A DNA stretch of 64,000 nt from a virus: the IMG/VR virus record IMGVR_UViG_3300045257_000045, positions 1 to 64,000 of that record; one strand, written 5' to 3'. The notes under the pieces are model-generated. The model searched no databases, was not told the DNA's origin, and saw only the letters and a list, made by a program, of their open reading frames with translations. Of the stretch, positions 7,312 through 14,108 are shown piece after piece. Both the position numbers and the translations under genes were made by a program. How positions within the stretch are numbered: position 1 is the first letter of the stretch; every line of letters begins with the position of its first letter.

Positions 7312-7488
7312 ATGGAGTACGGAGCGGAGTTTCTATACAACACCGACATCAAGCCCACGGTCAAGGTGTCGCGCGGCAAAGACCGCGAACCCGTCTACCT
7401 GCAAGCAGTCGGCGCGTATGAAGCTGAGTTCATGCGGCGTTTGACAGACTGCATCAACGACCACATGAATCTAGCGGAGGGTCTCTAA
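7312..7488 (+). CDS. Small hypothetical protein (58 aa)
   Basis: Starts directly after the amidotransferase stop and ends on a TAATG junction with the next frame. The sequence is mixed and helical towards the end (EFMRRLTDCINDHMN). It may belong to the amidoligase operon. No family recognised. Confidence 0.7.
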   Translation: MEYGAEFLYNTDIKPTVKVSRGKDREPVYLQAVGAYEAEFMRRLTDCINDHMNLAEGL

Positions 7489-7628
7489 TGTGCGCCTTCT
7501 GCGAACCAACAACGTTAACAGGCGTCGCCTTGTTGCTGGCGACGTGGAGACTGTGGGCGCATCGCCTGAGCAACGTTTGGAGGAGACGACAATGTCGGAG
7601 ACTAAGCCCTACTACACACGTTCGCTAG
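7488..7628 (+). CDS. Possible small CxxC/membrane peptide (46 aa)
   Basis: The ATG overlaps the previous stop (TAATG). The product begins MCAFCEP, followed by a short hydrophobic stretch (LTGVALLLATWRLW) and a basic tail. It overlaps the next gene by 37 bases, which lowers confidence. GCGGAGGGT upstream is a good ribosome site. Confidence 0.5.
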   Translation: MCAFCEPTTLTGVALLLATWRLWAHRLSNVWRRRQCRRLSPTTHVR

Positions 7629-7933
7629 ACGATTTTCCAGACGACGTTATCGCCCGCGCTAGACAAGGTGAGCGCGGCTGGTACGCCGTTCTCAACAGCC
7701 CCAACAACATCCACGGGCGCAGTATGCCTGACTTCTCGTCTTTCGGGGACACCCGTGAAGAAGCAATCGCACGGTGCGCTAAGGTTATGCGCGACGACGA
7801 TAAGGGAATCGGCAAATACGCCCCCCATTCATGCTTCCGAGGGTACGCCCTACACTGGATACTCTGCGCTCACTGGGCGCACCGGATGGGCGAAGAAGTG
7901 GACGCTTTAGGTAGCTGGATACCGGATAGGTAA
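7592..7933 (+). CDS. Hypothetical protein (113 aa)
   Basis: I chose the ATG at 7592 because GGAGGAGA precedes it; a GTG at 7490 would extend it over another frame. It contains GERGWYAVLN, then SFGDTREEAIARCAKVM, which resembles small HicB-like alpha/beta domains, and a His/Trp-rich end (YALHWILCAHWAHRMG). The HicB resemblance is weak and no toxin partner is next to it. Confidence 0.75.
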   Translation: MSETKPYYTRSLDDFPDDVIARARQGERGWYAVLNSPNNIHGRSMPDFSSFGDTREEAIARCAKVMRDDDKGIGKYAPHSCFRGYALHWILCAHWAHRMGEEVDALGSWIPDR

Positions 7934-7937
7934 CGTC

Positions 7938-8129
7938 ATGGACGACCCTAAAGCGAGGCTCATAGCGCTGCTTGAACACAGCCGCGACAGCGCCCAGGAA
8001 ATGCTCAGCGGCACCGAGAACTACGCCGACAAGCAACTGCATCGCCACATCGAAGCTATGGACTTGCAGATCGGCGTCGTCAACGGCGCGCGTAGTGACT
8101 ACGGCGTCAAAAAGAAGCGTGTAAAATAG
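7938..8129 (+). CDS. Small helical hypothetical protein (63 aa)
   Basis: Starts four bases after the preceding stop. It looks entirely helical (ARLIALLEHSRDSAQEML) with a basic C-terminus (GVKKKRVK). Function unknown. Confidence 0.7.
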   Translation: MDDPKARLIALLEHSRDSAQEMLSGTENYADKQLHRHIEAMDLQIGVVNGARSDYGVKKKRVK

Positions 8130-8139
8130 GAGCACAACA

Positions 8140-8448
8140 ATGCCGCGCTACCGATTCAACGACTGGAGCCCCTTGGATACAAAGCAGTTGGACACATTCG
8201 CGTCCAAGCTGGATACGCTAGCGAAGCAGACCTTCGGCATCGACCAGGATGGAGATTGCCCTGTATCTGTTCGCGTCTTGGACCGTTCCCGGTATGAGCC
8301 GATGCACTGGTGGGTAGTGCCTTACGAGCACACCGCCAAGACCGCCGAGGAGATGGAGCGGATCGAACAGGCACTGCTGTCGAACCTGGACACAGCGCTG
8401 GATGCTTTGCAACGCTTCAGAGCCATGCACCAACGAAAGAGGACATAA
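8140..8448 (+). CDS. Hypothetical protein (102 aa)
   Basis: Good AGGAGCACAACA site before ATG 8140. The central part (CPVSVRVLDRSRYEPMHWWVVPYEHT) is beta-like and is flanked by helices. No recognised family. The next ATG follows its TAA immediately. Confidence 0.75.
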   Translation: MPRYRFNDWSPLDTKQLDTFASKLDTLAKQTFGIDQDGDCPVSVRVLDRSRYEPMHWWVVPYEHTAKTAEEMERIEQALLSNLDTALDALQRFRAMHQRKRT

Positions 8449-8628
8449 ATGCCCGCACCCGAAGACGTAGTGGAATACGTAAGAGAAATGGCGGAGGAAT
8501 ACACGACGCTGCGAATCCGCGACAGCGCAGTCAGGGAGAAAATCAAACAGATGGAAGCTAACCGAGGCAACCGGGTGTACATCAACGCTCTACGCTGGGC
8601 CATCGGCGTAGGGAACGAGGACTTGTAA
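8449..8628 (+). CDS. Small helical hypothetical protein (59 aa)
   Basis: Begins directly after the previous TAA, with AAGAGGAC as ribosome site. Mostly charged helix (VVEYVREMAEEYTTLRIRD), ending NEDL. TAATG junction with the next gene. Confidence 0.65.
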   Translation: MPAPEDVVEYVREMAEEYTTLRIRDSAVREKIKQMEANRGNRVYINALRWAIGVGNEDL

Positions 8629-8783
8629 TGCCCGACCCCGTAATCACCTGGACGCGCCCGATGTTGGAGCGCTTTAAGACAGCGTACGACGCTGCTACCG
8701 GCGACACGTTCGTGTTCGACGGCAACGAGTTCGTCGTCGCCTACGCAAGATACCTCATCGAATACCTGGAGGCAAAGCTGTGA
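8628..8783 (+). CDS. Small hypothetical protein (51 aa)
   Basis: TAATG-coupled to the gene before. It starts MPDPVITWTRPMLERF and has a single globular patch (TFVFDGNEFVVAYARYLIEYL). No family recognised. Confidence 0.6.
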   Translation: MPDPVITWTRPMLERFKTAYDAATGDTFVFDGNEFVVAYARYLIEYLEAKL

Positions 8784-9109
8784 ATCGTAGACTAAAATTG
8801 GTCGCTGACGCAAAGCTGGGCGACATAAACGGGTGGCAGCAACGCCACAACGACGCTATACTAGGGCCGAAGCAAGGCTTTGAGCACGCCATCGTCCACA
8901 TGCTGGACGCGTGGCTGGAATACGCCGAGACGCACCAGATTCGCTACGAATCCAAGATTGGCGGCGACGGCGTTCTGGGTGACCCGTGGGCGGAGATCGG
9001 GCGCGGCATCCTGCAACTTCTCAACGGCGACTGTGGGCGCATCGACTGCGGCACCATCGACGCCTTAGTGCGTAACACACTTCGTAAGAACGGCGTGGAG
9101 GAAGAGTAA
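8780..9109 (+). CDS. Hypothetical protein (109 aa)
   Basis: GTG start at 8780 on a GTGA overlap, with CTGGAGGCAAAG upstream. It contains AIVHMLDAWLEYAETH and GILQLLNGDCGRIDCGTID. Predominantly helical. No function assigned. Confidence 0.7.
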   Translation: MNRRLKLVADAKLGDINGWQQRHNDAILGPKQGFEHAIVHMLDAWLEYAETHQIRYESKIGGDGVLGDPWAEIGRGILQLLNGDCGRIDCGTIDALVRNTLRKNGVEEE

Positions 9110-9288
9110 TGGGACCGTGGTGCGAGGCTTGCCACTGGAAGGGTTGGCTGCTCTGCGAGAACGACGTTCATGGCTGGCGCATCGAGCGCTGCGACGCTTG
9201 CTTCCTCTACGCAACGGACGAGGAAGCCGTCAAGGCAGTGGCAGAGCAGGCAGAATCGTGGCTGCTCCATCAGGAGAACGACGAGTAA
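9109..9288 (+). CDS. Small zinc-ribbon-like protein (59 aa)
   Basis: TAATG-coupled at both ends. Residues CEACHWKGWLLC and RCDACF provide two CxxC pairs plus a lone Cys and a His, as in a small zinc-binding fold. The C-terminal half is an acidic helix. Confidence 0.7.
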   Translation: MGPWCEACHWKGWLLCENDVHGWRIERCDACFLYATDEEAVKAVAEQAESWLLHQENDE

Positions 9289-9506
9289 TGCAGACACTAG
9301 AGCAGAAACTGTCTGAGCTGGTCGGTGAGCTGGCCTTCCTCAACAGCGACATCGTCGGGATGCGCCTAAACGGGCAACAGAAGCCGCAAACGCACGGCTT
9401 CGGCTTTGAAGAGAACGCCGCACACGCTGTCTATCAGTATTCCAAGGTAGAAGACATCGCTCTAGCGGCCTTGAGCGCAGTGCGCAACATGAAATCCCTG
9501 CTGTAA
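9288..9506 (+). CDS. Small helical hypothetical protein (72 aa)
   Basis: ATG 9288 overlaps the upstream stop. Two helices (LEQKLSELVGELAFLNSDIVGM and DIALAALSAVRNM) flank a Gly/His-rich turn. No known family. Confidence 0.7.
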   Translation: MQTLEQKLSELVGELAFLNSDIVGMRLNGQQKPQTHGFGFEENAAHAVYQYSKVEDIALAALSAVRNMKSLL

Positions 9507-9514
9507 AGGACACA

Positions 9515-9682
9515 ATGCAACTAGAACTACAAGCCTACGAAGTGGACGCCGGTCGCTGGGTCTCTCACCTGACATACAGCGGAGGAACGCATACCGTAAC
9601 GGTAGCGCTGCGCGACGCGAAAGAGCGCCGTGAGATGTACCCAGGAGCGCGCTACCGCGTGATTATGGTGATTGACGAATGA
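9515..9682 (+). CDS. Small beta-rich hypothetical protein (55 aa)
   Basis: Start after AAAGGACACA. Alternating hydrophobic pattern (TVTVALRDAKERREM, RVIMVIDE) suggests a compact beta fold. ATGA overlap with the next gene. Confidence 0.65.
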   Translation: MQLELQAYEVDAGRWVSHLTYSGGTHTVTVALRDAKERREMYPGARYRVIMVIDE

Positions 9683-9924
9683 GCGACATCTTCCCAACAA
9701 ACCACCAAGAACTATTCATCTTCGCTATCAATAAGGCCCGCAGTGTCAACGGCGAATGGGGAGGATGGCAGGATGCGTACCGACTTCGCTCCTGGGCGCG
9801 CAGGTACGCCGCTACTCACCAGCTAACCGCACCCACGGACTACGACGCTTATGGGATTTACTACGCCGACGACTTGCTGGGTGCTGACGATAGAGCGGAG
9901 CTAGACGCAGAGGGGCTGCTGTGA
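9679..9924 (+). CDS. Hypothetical protein (81 aa)
   Basis: ATGA-coupled start. Aromatic-rich helical first half (FIFAINKARSVNGEWGGWQDAY), acidic end (GADDRAELDAEGLL). GTGA overlap with the next gene. Function unknown. Confidence 0.7.
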   Translation: MSDIFPTNHQELFIFAINKARSVNGEWGGWQDAYRLRSWARRYAATHQLTAPTDYDAYGIYYADDLLGADDRAELDAEGLL

Positions 9925-10250
9925 GCGATACTGGAATCGTGGCAAACGACGTAGACACTACCATCACACCGGACAGCCTCAACCCTCCGACATGGCAGGG
10001 CAGGAAGCTGTCCTGGAGCGGCGAAGGACGCATCCCCGAGCCTGGGGAGATCGTCTACGCCGAGACTGGCTCTGAAGAGACAGAGGAAGGCACCGTCTTC
10101 CACGAGGCGCTGGGCGTCGTCACCGGCTACTGGCAGGCGTATGGCAGGCTTGGCGTTAAGGTGAAGCTGCACGGTACGGACAAAGTCGTCTACAACTTAG
10201 GGTCGGAGATCGACCTGAACCCGCCGTCTGAGGATGGCGTTGCGAATTAA
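9921..10250 (+). CDS. Hypothetical protein (109 aa)
   Basis: GTG start overlapping the previous TGA. A Pro/Thr-rich N-terminus leads into a beta-type domain (IPEPGEIVYAE, ALGVVTGYW, LGVKVKLHGTDKVVYNLG) reminiscent of small SH3-like barrels. The fold is only suggested by the strand pattern. Confidence 0.7.
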   Translation: MSDTGIVANDVDTTITPDSLNPPTWQGRKLSWSGEGRIPEPGEIVYAETGSEETEEGTVFHEALGVVTGYWQAYGRLGVKVKLHGTDKVVYNLGSEIDLNPPSEDGVAN

Positions 10251-10414
10251 ACAGTCTTGCCCAGCACCAAGCGAGGCAACCGTCTTGTGGGAACTGGAGT
10301 TGAAGGGTCTACCCAGTTTGGGACGTTAAACTTTCTGTAATCTTCCGGTGTCTGTTCCAAGAGCAACAGCTTTGCAGGGTCCGTGAATCCCTGCGCCAAT
10401 TCGAAGGAGAAACG
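10251..10414. other. Intergenic spacer with a small hairpin
   Basis: No open frame with a start signal is seen. A 6-bp perfect stem (10374-10379 with 10389-10394) lies about 20 bases upstream of the next start and could be a leader structure. I see no convincing promoter. Confidence 0.5.
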
Positions 10415-10720
10415 ATGAAAAACTTCAAAGTACTACAGATCGGTATGTCAGCGGAGCGGCAACTTAGGAACGCTGCCTTCGCAGCCAATCTTGAGCGCGA
10501 CGATCCTAACCCATTCCCCGCGCCTAGCGGATTTGGCACCGGACGGTGCGAGTGCTGCGCCAAACCGATCTCGCGCAACAAGTCGGTGTGTATGCTCTGC
10601 CTGAAAGTCGCGGCAGGGAAACTAACTGCCGATACGATGCGGGCCGCTAAGGGCAAGATGGTGGGCAAAGAAGTCTACAACCTGCACCTCGCTGACCTCG
10701 AAGGACAGAACCATGCTTAG
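10415..10720 (+). CDS. Zinc-ribbon protein (101 aa)
   Basis: Start after GAAGGAGAAACG. Two CxxC knuckles, CECC and CMLC, about 20 residues apart, form a probable zinc ribbon in the middle. The flanks are helical and basic. DNA- or RNA-binding is plausible but unproven. Confidence 0.75.
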   Translation: MKNFKVLQIGMSAERQLRNAAFAANLERDDPNPFPAPSGFGTGRCECCAKPISRNKSVCMLCLKVAAGKLTADTMRAAKGKMVGKEVYNLHLADLEGQNHA

Positions 10721-10814
10721 ATTTATACTGCGCCTGCTCTTCAAACCCTCGCCGCGCATCGTCGGCAAGAACGAAGCGGTGCGGCAGATGTTGTCTCTGT
10801 CCCAAAACCACTAG
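10713..10814 (+). CDS. Very small basic peptide (33 aa)
   Basis: The ATG at 10713 has GAAGGACAG upstream and overlaps the previous stop. MLRFILRLLFKP is amphipathic and might sit on a membrane. Low information content; kept because of the ribosome site and tight spacing. Confidence 0.5.
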   Translation: MLRFILRLLFKPSPRIVGKNEAVRQMLSLSQNH

Positions 10815-10838
10815 ACACTATAACCAGGAGGACCAGAA

Positions 10839-11276
10839 ATGACGAATCCATTCTTCGTAGTAAAGAACTTCGCAACGTTTGACGACGAACGGGTGCGCGA
10901 CCTGTTGGTCGGAGCCTTCGAAGGTGGCTCCAACTACTGGTACATGATCGAGAGCTACGACTACGGCGGCGGCTACGGTCCTGCCGACTTCGTACCGGGC
11001 GGCAGAGCATTCATCGAAGGGTGGGCTGGATTACTCGCCTACATGCTTCCCTTCGTGGAAGGGTGCTCGTTGCTGATCTCCTCCCCCGCCACTGATGACG
11101 ACTCGGAGCGCAAGATGGACAAGCTAGACCGTGCGGCGTTGCAGAAGGGGCTAGCACTGATGGCGAAGAACTACGGGTTCACGCACTACGCCGACTTCGT
11201 CAACGAGAACGACGACGCCAACACCGCCGACGTGTTCCTGCAACTATCCCTGTTTGGGGAGGTGATCTTCGGATGA
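10839..11276 (+). CDS. Hypothetical phage protein with GGSNYWY motif (145 aa)
   Basis: Strong AGGAGGACCAG site. It contains VRDLLVGAFEGGSNYWYMI, a box I recall from small uncharacterised proteins of many unrelated phages. Then come a Gly-rich loop (DYGGGYGPADF) and a helical C-terminus ending HYADFVNENDDANTADVFLQ. The role of the family is unknown. Stop overlaps next start. Confidence 0.8.
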   Translation: MTNPFFVVKNFATFDDERVRDLLVGAFEGGSNYWYMIESYDYGGGYGPADFVPGGRAFIEGWAGLLAYMLPFVEGCSLLISSPATDDDSERKMDKLDRAALQKGLALMAKNYGFTHYADFVNENDDANTADVFLQLSLFGEVIFG

Positions 11277-11464
11277 CGCTTCGAATCGACGGCCAATTGG
11301 TTACCTCGCTGACCAACGACGAGCTAGGAGCTACGCTGCAAGACCTCTCTGACGAGATCAAGCGACGCAAGCTCGTGTTCTACGGGACACTGGAATACAC
11401 CAAAGCCGGGGCTGACGCCGTCATGGAAGTCGGCAGCATGATCCGCAACATTCGGGATTACTGA
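11273..11464 (+). CDS. Small hypothetical protein (63 aa)
   Basis: ATGA overlap with the preceding gene and GGGGAGGTG upstream. Short beta start (LRIDGQLVTSL), then an acidic helix. Unknown. Confidence 0.7.
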   Translation: MTLRIDGQLVTSLTNDELGATLQDLSDEIKRRKLVFYGTLEYTKAGADAVMEVGSMIRNIRDY

Positions 11465-11476
11465 GGAGACGGCAGC

Positions 11477-11701
11477 ATGATAAAGAGACACGTTGTTTAT
11501 TGCAGGTTTTGCTGGGCAAACCAAGGGGCTTCTCGAAAGGCCACGCACATAGCCGCCCAGTCCCACAACGAGGGAATTACTATCACCTGGGTGCCCATCT
11601 GCGCCTCTGAAATCAAAGGGTGGAACGATGGCGGGGACTGGAAAGCGCCGATCTACCAGCTAGGCCAGTTAGTGCCGCACAAGGAGACACTGTATGGTTA
11701 A
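11477..11701 (+). CDS. Small Cys-containing protein (74 aa)
   Basis: Start after GAGGAGACGGCAGC. YCRFCW gives one CxxC near the N-terminus; a further Cys and several His could complete a metal site. Trp-rich second half. No family recognised. Confidence 0.7.
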   Translation: MIKRHVVYCRFCWANQGASRKATHIAAQSHNEGITITWVPICASEIKGWNDGGDWKAPIYQLGQLVPHKETLYG

Positions 11702-11876
11702 AAGACGAGTCAGCATAACCGTGGAAATCCATCTCGTGGAGTACGAAGACGACAAAATCCACTACGTTATAAGCCACCACGGACAAGCCTTCAACAACAG
11801 TTTTACACCGCTTATCAAACTCGGTGCCAGCGTTGCTATCGGCAGCGACATCATCGACAAAGCGTGGAAAGAATGA
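11694..11876 (+). CDS. Small beta-rich hypothetical protein (60 aa)
   Basis: Overlaps the previous gene by eight bases, with AAGGAGAC upstream of ATG 11694. Alternating strands (VSITVEIHLVEYEDDKIHYVIS) form the core. Unknown. Confidence 0.65.
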   Translation: MVKRRVSITVEIHLVEYEDDKIHYVISHHGQAFNNSFTPLIKLGASVAIGSDIIDKAWKE

Positions 11877-12052
11877 GCCGTAGTCACTACGAGCTTATCA
11901 TACTCCACCGAGATCTGGTTTTGGAGTTGATGATCTTCTGGAACGAAGTCTACCAGATGTCCGAGTGGGTAGGACCCATCGAAGCGGTGCGGAAGCTACG
12001 CAAAGCAACGCTGGACGAGCTTGCGGCGCGGGATCAGAAGTTGGGAATATGA
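11873..12052 (+). CDS. Small helical hypothetical protein (59 aa)
   Basis: ATGA-coupled start at 11873. Two long helices (YELIILHRDLVLELMIFW and VGPIEAVRKLRKATLDELAA). No known family. Confidence 0.65.
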   Translation: MSRSHYELIILHRDLVLELMIFWNEVYQMSEWVGPIEAVRKLRKATLDELAARDQKLGI

Positions 12053-12080
12053 GCGACAGCACCACTGCCGGGTGGATCAG

Positions 12081-12290
12081 ATGAAGTGCTTCTTGTGCGG
12101 TGGCGAGACAGCCAGCAAGGTTACCAACCTAACGGCGCGGGTACAAGGTAAAGCTGTGCCTGTCACGGTGGAAGCGACAGTGTGTATCCGCTGCGACTTC
12201 GCTGTGCTTAGCGACGCGCAGAGCGATGCCTATACCGCAGAGGGTGACCTGGTTTACAAGGAGATGTATACCTTTCGGAAAGGAGGATAA
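12081..12290 (+). CDS. MqsA/YgiT-like zinc finger protein (69 aa)
   Basis: MKCFLCGG followed after about 30 residues by VCIRCDFAVLSDAQSDAYT reproduces the layout of the MqsA-type N-terminal zinc finger (two CxxC pairs around a beta hairpin). The antitoxin's C-terminal HTH is absent and no MqsR toxin is beside it, so this is a stand-alone domain. An 11-codon frame just upstream (12049) is probably fortuitous. Confidence 0.7.
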   Translation: MKCFLCGGETASKVTNLTARVQGKAVPVTVEATVCIRCDFAVLSDAQSDAYTAEGDLVYKEMYTFRKGG

Positions 12291-12294
12291 CACG

Positions 12295-12387
12295 ATGATA
12301 CTTTGGATTAACGGCGCACTGACGCTCGTGGGAGGATCTGCCCTTCTGGACCTGTTCAAGACACTGCTGATGTACTTCCCGCACTAG
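12295..12387 (+). CDS. Tiny membrane peptide (30 aa)
   Basis: An excellent AAAGGAGG site precedes ATG 12295. The product is almost one transmembrane helix (WINGALTLVGGSALLDLFKTLLMYF). It ends this run of small genes. An A/T-rich spacer with an 8-bp hairpin (TTTTTGAA/TTCAAAAA) follows. Confidence 0.6.
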   Translation: MILWINGALTLVGGSALLDLFKTLLMYFPH

Positions 12388-12468
12388 CGTGTTTTTGAAA
12401 CTTCAAAAAATTGTACTGGAATTAAGAAGCCAACAAATCAAAAACAAATAGGAGAAAACAAAACACAC

Positions 12469-13401
12469 ATGGCAAACGAAGCCCAACAGGGTGCATTCAA
12501 ATCCGGTGTCATTCTGAAGCTGCTACCGGAGCAGATCATCGTAAAGAGCGGGGATAACGGACGCTACGTAGACCCGGATCGTCGTCCGCTCATTCTCAAG
12601 ATCATGGAAGACGGACGAGTCAACGTCCCGCTTGTAGGCCGGAAGATCGAACAGAACCAAGTCCAGCTAGTCGCCGGTTACGGTAGGCACGCTGCCGGTA
12701 CGTTCATCAACCTCCACCTCACAGACGGCGTACTGACGAAGATGATTGAGGAGTCGGGGCGAACAGGCATTACCGTGCCCGTAGCGCCTATCAAGCTGCC
12801 AATCATCCTCGAAACCATGAGCGCTGAGGAAGCGTTCCTCCGCAACATCTCGGAGAACGACGACCGCACTGCTACCACGTTCGTGGACAAAGCGTTCAAC
12901 ATCCGCAAAGCCATCCAGGTCTTCGGCAAGACCGAGGACGAAGCGCGCTACCTCTACCCTGACGCCACCGGTAAGCCCAAGAGCGCCGCCTGGGTCAGCC
13001 AGATGCTCAAGATTACGACACTGGGTAAAGACATCCTGGCCGACATCGTTGTGGGTGAGCGCTCCGCTAACGTTGCCTTCGCTCTGGCTGACATGCCGGA
13101 AGAAGCACGGGGCAACGTTCTCGCCCTAGCTAAGCAGACGGCGGCAGAGACCGGCACGGCTGTGACTGCAACGTCCGTCGTCGCCGCTGCCCGCACAACC
13201 GGTGCTAAGACCGCCACCGTGGGTCGCAAGCTCAAGGAAGCCAAGACGCTGTTCGAAGAGCACAAGCTCGACGGCGCTCCGTACCACTGCCGGGAGTTCT
13301 GCAAGACATTCCTGGCCTGGGTCGCGGACGAGGTCGATGACGCAGTGATGAGCCGCGCGTTCTACAGCAGGTTCAAAGAGTCCCCGAAGGACTCGAAGTA
13401 A
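12469..13401 (+). CDS. ParB-like nuclease/partition-fold protein
   Basis: A 310-residue protein. Start after ATAGGAG in an A-rich leader. Residues 40-76 contain the ParB N-terminal-type motif LVAGYGRHAA (67-76) that follows two strands. NISENDDR (126-133) corresponds to the conserved ParB N-x-x-E box, followed by a helical region with an HTH-like segment (SAAWVSQMLKITTL). In ParB-type proteins this fold binds CTP or acts as a nuclease. No ParA is next to it, so a transcriptional or nuclease role is as likely as partition. A promoter begins 26 bases downstream. Confidence 0.75.
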   Translation: MANEAQQGAFKSGVILKLLPEQIIVKSGDNGRYVDPDRRPLILKIMEDGRVNVPLVGRKIEQNQVQLVAGYGRHAAGTFINLHLTDGVLTKMIEESGRTGITVPVAPIKLPIILETMSAEEAFLRNISENDDRTATTFVDKAFNIRKAIQVFGKTEDEARYLYPDATGKPKSAAWVSQMLKITTLGKDILADIVVGERSANVAFALADMPEEARGNVLALAKQTAAETGTAVTATSVVAAARTTGAKTATVGRKLKEAKTLFEEHKLDGAPYHCREFCKTFLAWVADEVDDAVMSRAFYSRFKESPKDSK

Positions 13402-13426
13402 TTGTCTGTTTACACTTCGCATCAGC

Positions 13427-13456
13427 TTGACACACACATCTAGTGTGCGGTATAGT
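13427..13456 (+). promoter_or_regulatory. Promoter of the shared family (P1)
   Basis: TTGACA at 13427-13432, an 18-bp spacer containing ACACATCTAGTGTG, and TATAGT at 13451-13456. Transcription should start near 13463, the first base of an ATG codon, in front of a 330-base region without a conventional gene. Confidence 0.85.
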
Positions 13457-13462
13457 TGGTGT

Positions 13463-13552
13463 ATGAGCGTTTACACAGCCACCGTATCAACAGTGGGTAG
13501 GACTCCTAAACAATCGAAGGTCAGCCTCGCAGGCCGCACCTTCAGATACTAA
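13463..13552 (+). CDS. Possible leaderless micro-protein (29 aa)
   Basis: The ATG coincides with the predicted start of transcription of promoter P1, so the message would have no leader. The product begins MSVYTATVSTVGRTPKQ and ends in a basic aromatic tail (LAGRTFRY). It overlaps the nested hairpin at 13516-13543. No ribosome site; low confidence. Confidence 0.3.
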   Translation: MSVYTATVSTVGRTPKQSKVSLAGRTFRY

Positions 13553-13790
13553 GGCGAGTCTTCCCCGGCTTTACAATCGCGTCGGTCCGGGAGCGAAGAC
13601 CTGCACAGGCGCAACAAAGCGAGAACGTTGGGACTAAGCGTATATAAATGGGGCCGCAAACAGGTTTATGGCAATAGGAACCTTACCATGTATATCCACG
13701 TCTCCGCGCAGTCATCAGAAGCACCCAGCCTCAGACTTTCGGGTCGGTTCTAGGCGCTGGGGTAGTAATATGAACCGGTCCACAAAGGAC
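13463..13790 (+). ncRNA. Candidate structured RNA with its own promoter
   Basis: Between the ParB-like gene and 13795 there is no gene with a ribosome site, yet promoter P1 drives it. Compact nested helices are present: 13516-13521/13538-13543 enclosing 13524-13527/13531-13534, and 13724-13729/13756-13761 enclosing 13734-13736/13743-13745. It may be a regulatory RNA or a long leader for 13795. A 29-codon leaderless frame occupies its first 90 bases, so a dual or coding role is possible. Confidence 0.5.
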
Positions 13791-13794
13791 AACG

Positions 13795-14106
13795 ATGAAC
13801 CACAACTCAACTAACGGAGTGGAGGGGGCCGCTGTGCCCCCTTCCCCCGCCTCAGATAATAGGCTGTGTGCGTCGTGCGACACGCCCTTAACACCCGCAC
13901 GACTCAAGGCGCAGCCGTGCGCCAGCCAGTGCGTTCCCTGCTTGGAAGCAGCGGGCGACGTGCTGAAAACACAACGCTACGATGAGCAGGTGGGCGAGGA
14001 GATCATCCCCACCTACTTCCGCAAAGCGTCGTCCTATCTGCAAGCCACAATCATTCGCGCCAAAGGGGCGACCGGCTTCAGATCCTTGACCGAGGAGAAC
14101 AACTAA
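13795..14106 (+). CDS. TraR/DksA-type zinc finger protein (103 aa)
   Basis: Start after AAAGGACAACG. Residues 25-50 fit the DksA/TraR C4 finger: CASCDTPL, TPARLKAQP, then CVPC. DksA-family proteins bind the secondary channel of RNA polymerase and alter promoter choice; short phage and plasmid TraR versions act alone. The usual acidic coiled-coil tip is not evident, and the C-terminal helical part may serve another role. Confidence 0.7.
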   Translation: MNHNSTNGVEGAAVPPSPASDNRLCASCDTPLTPARLKAQPCASQCVPCLEAAGDVLKTQRYDEQVGEEIIPTYFRKASSYLQATIIRAKGATGFRSLTEENN

Positions 14107-14108
14107 CA

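Noticed and set aside
12049-12084. 11-codon frame before the MqsA-like gene
   Set aside because: Too short to support and lacking a clear function; probably a chance ATGA.
12081-12387. Toxin-antitoxin pair
   Set aside because: The MqsA-like finger lacks its HTH half and the neighbouring 30-residue membrane peptide is not a known toxin.
13688-13753. 21-codon frame within the second candidate RNA
   Set aside because: Only weak support (AGGAACC upstream); mentioned as a finding but not annotated as a gene.
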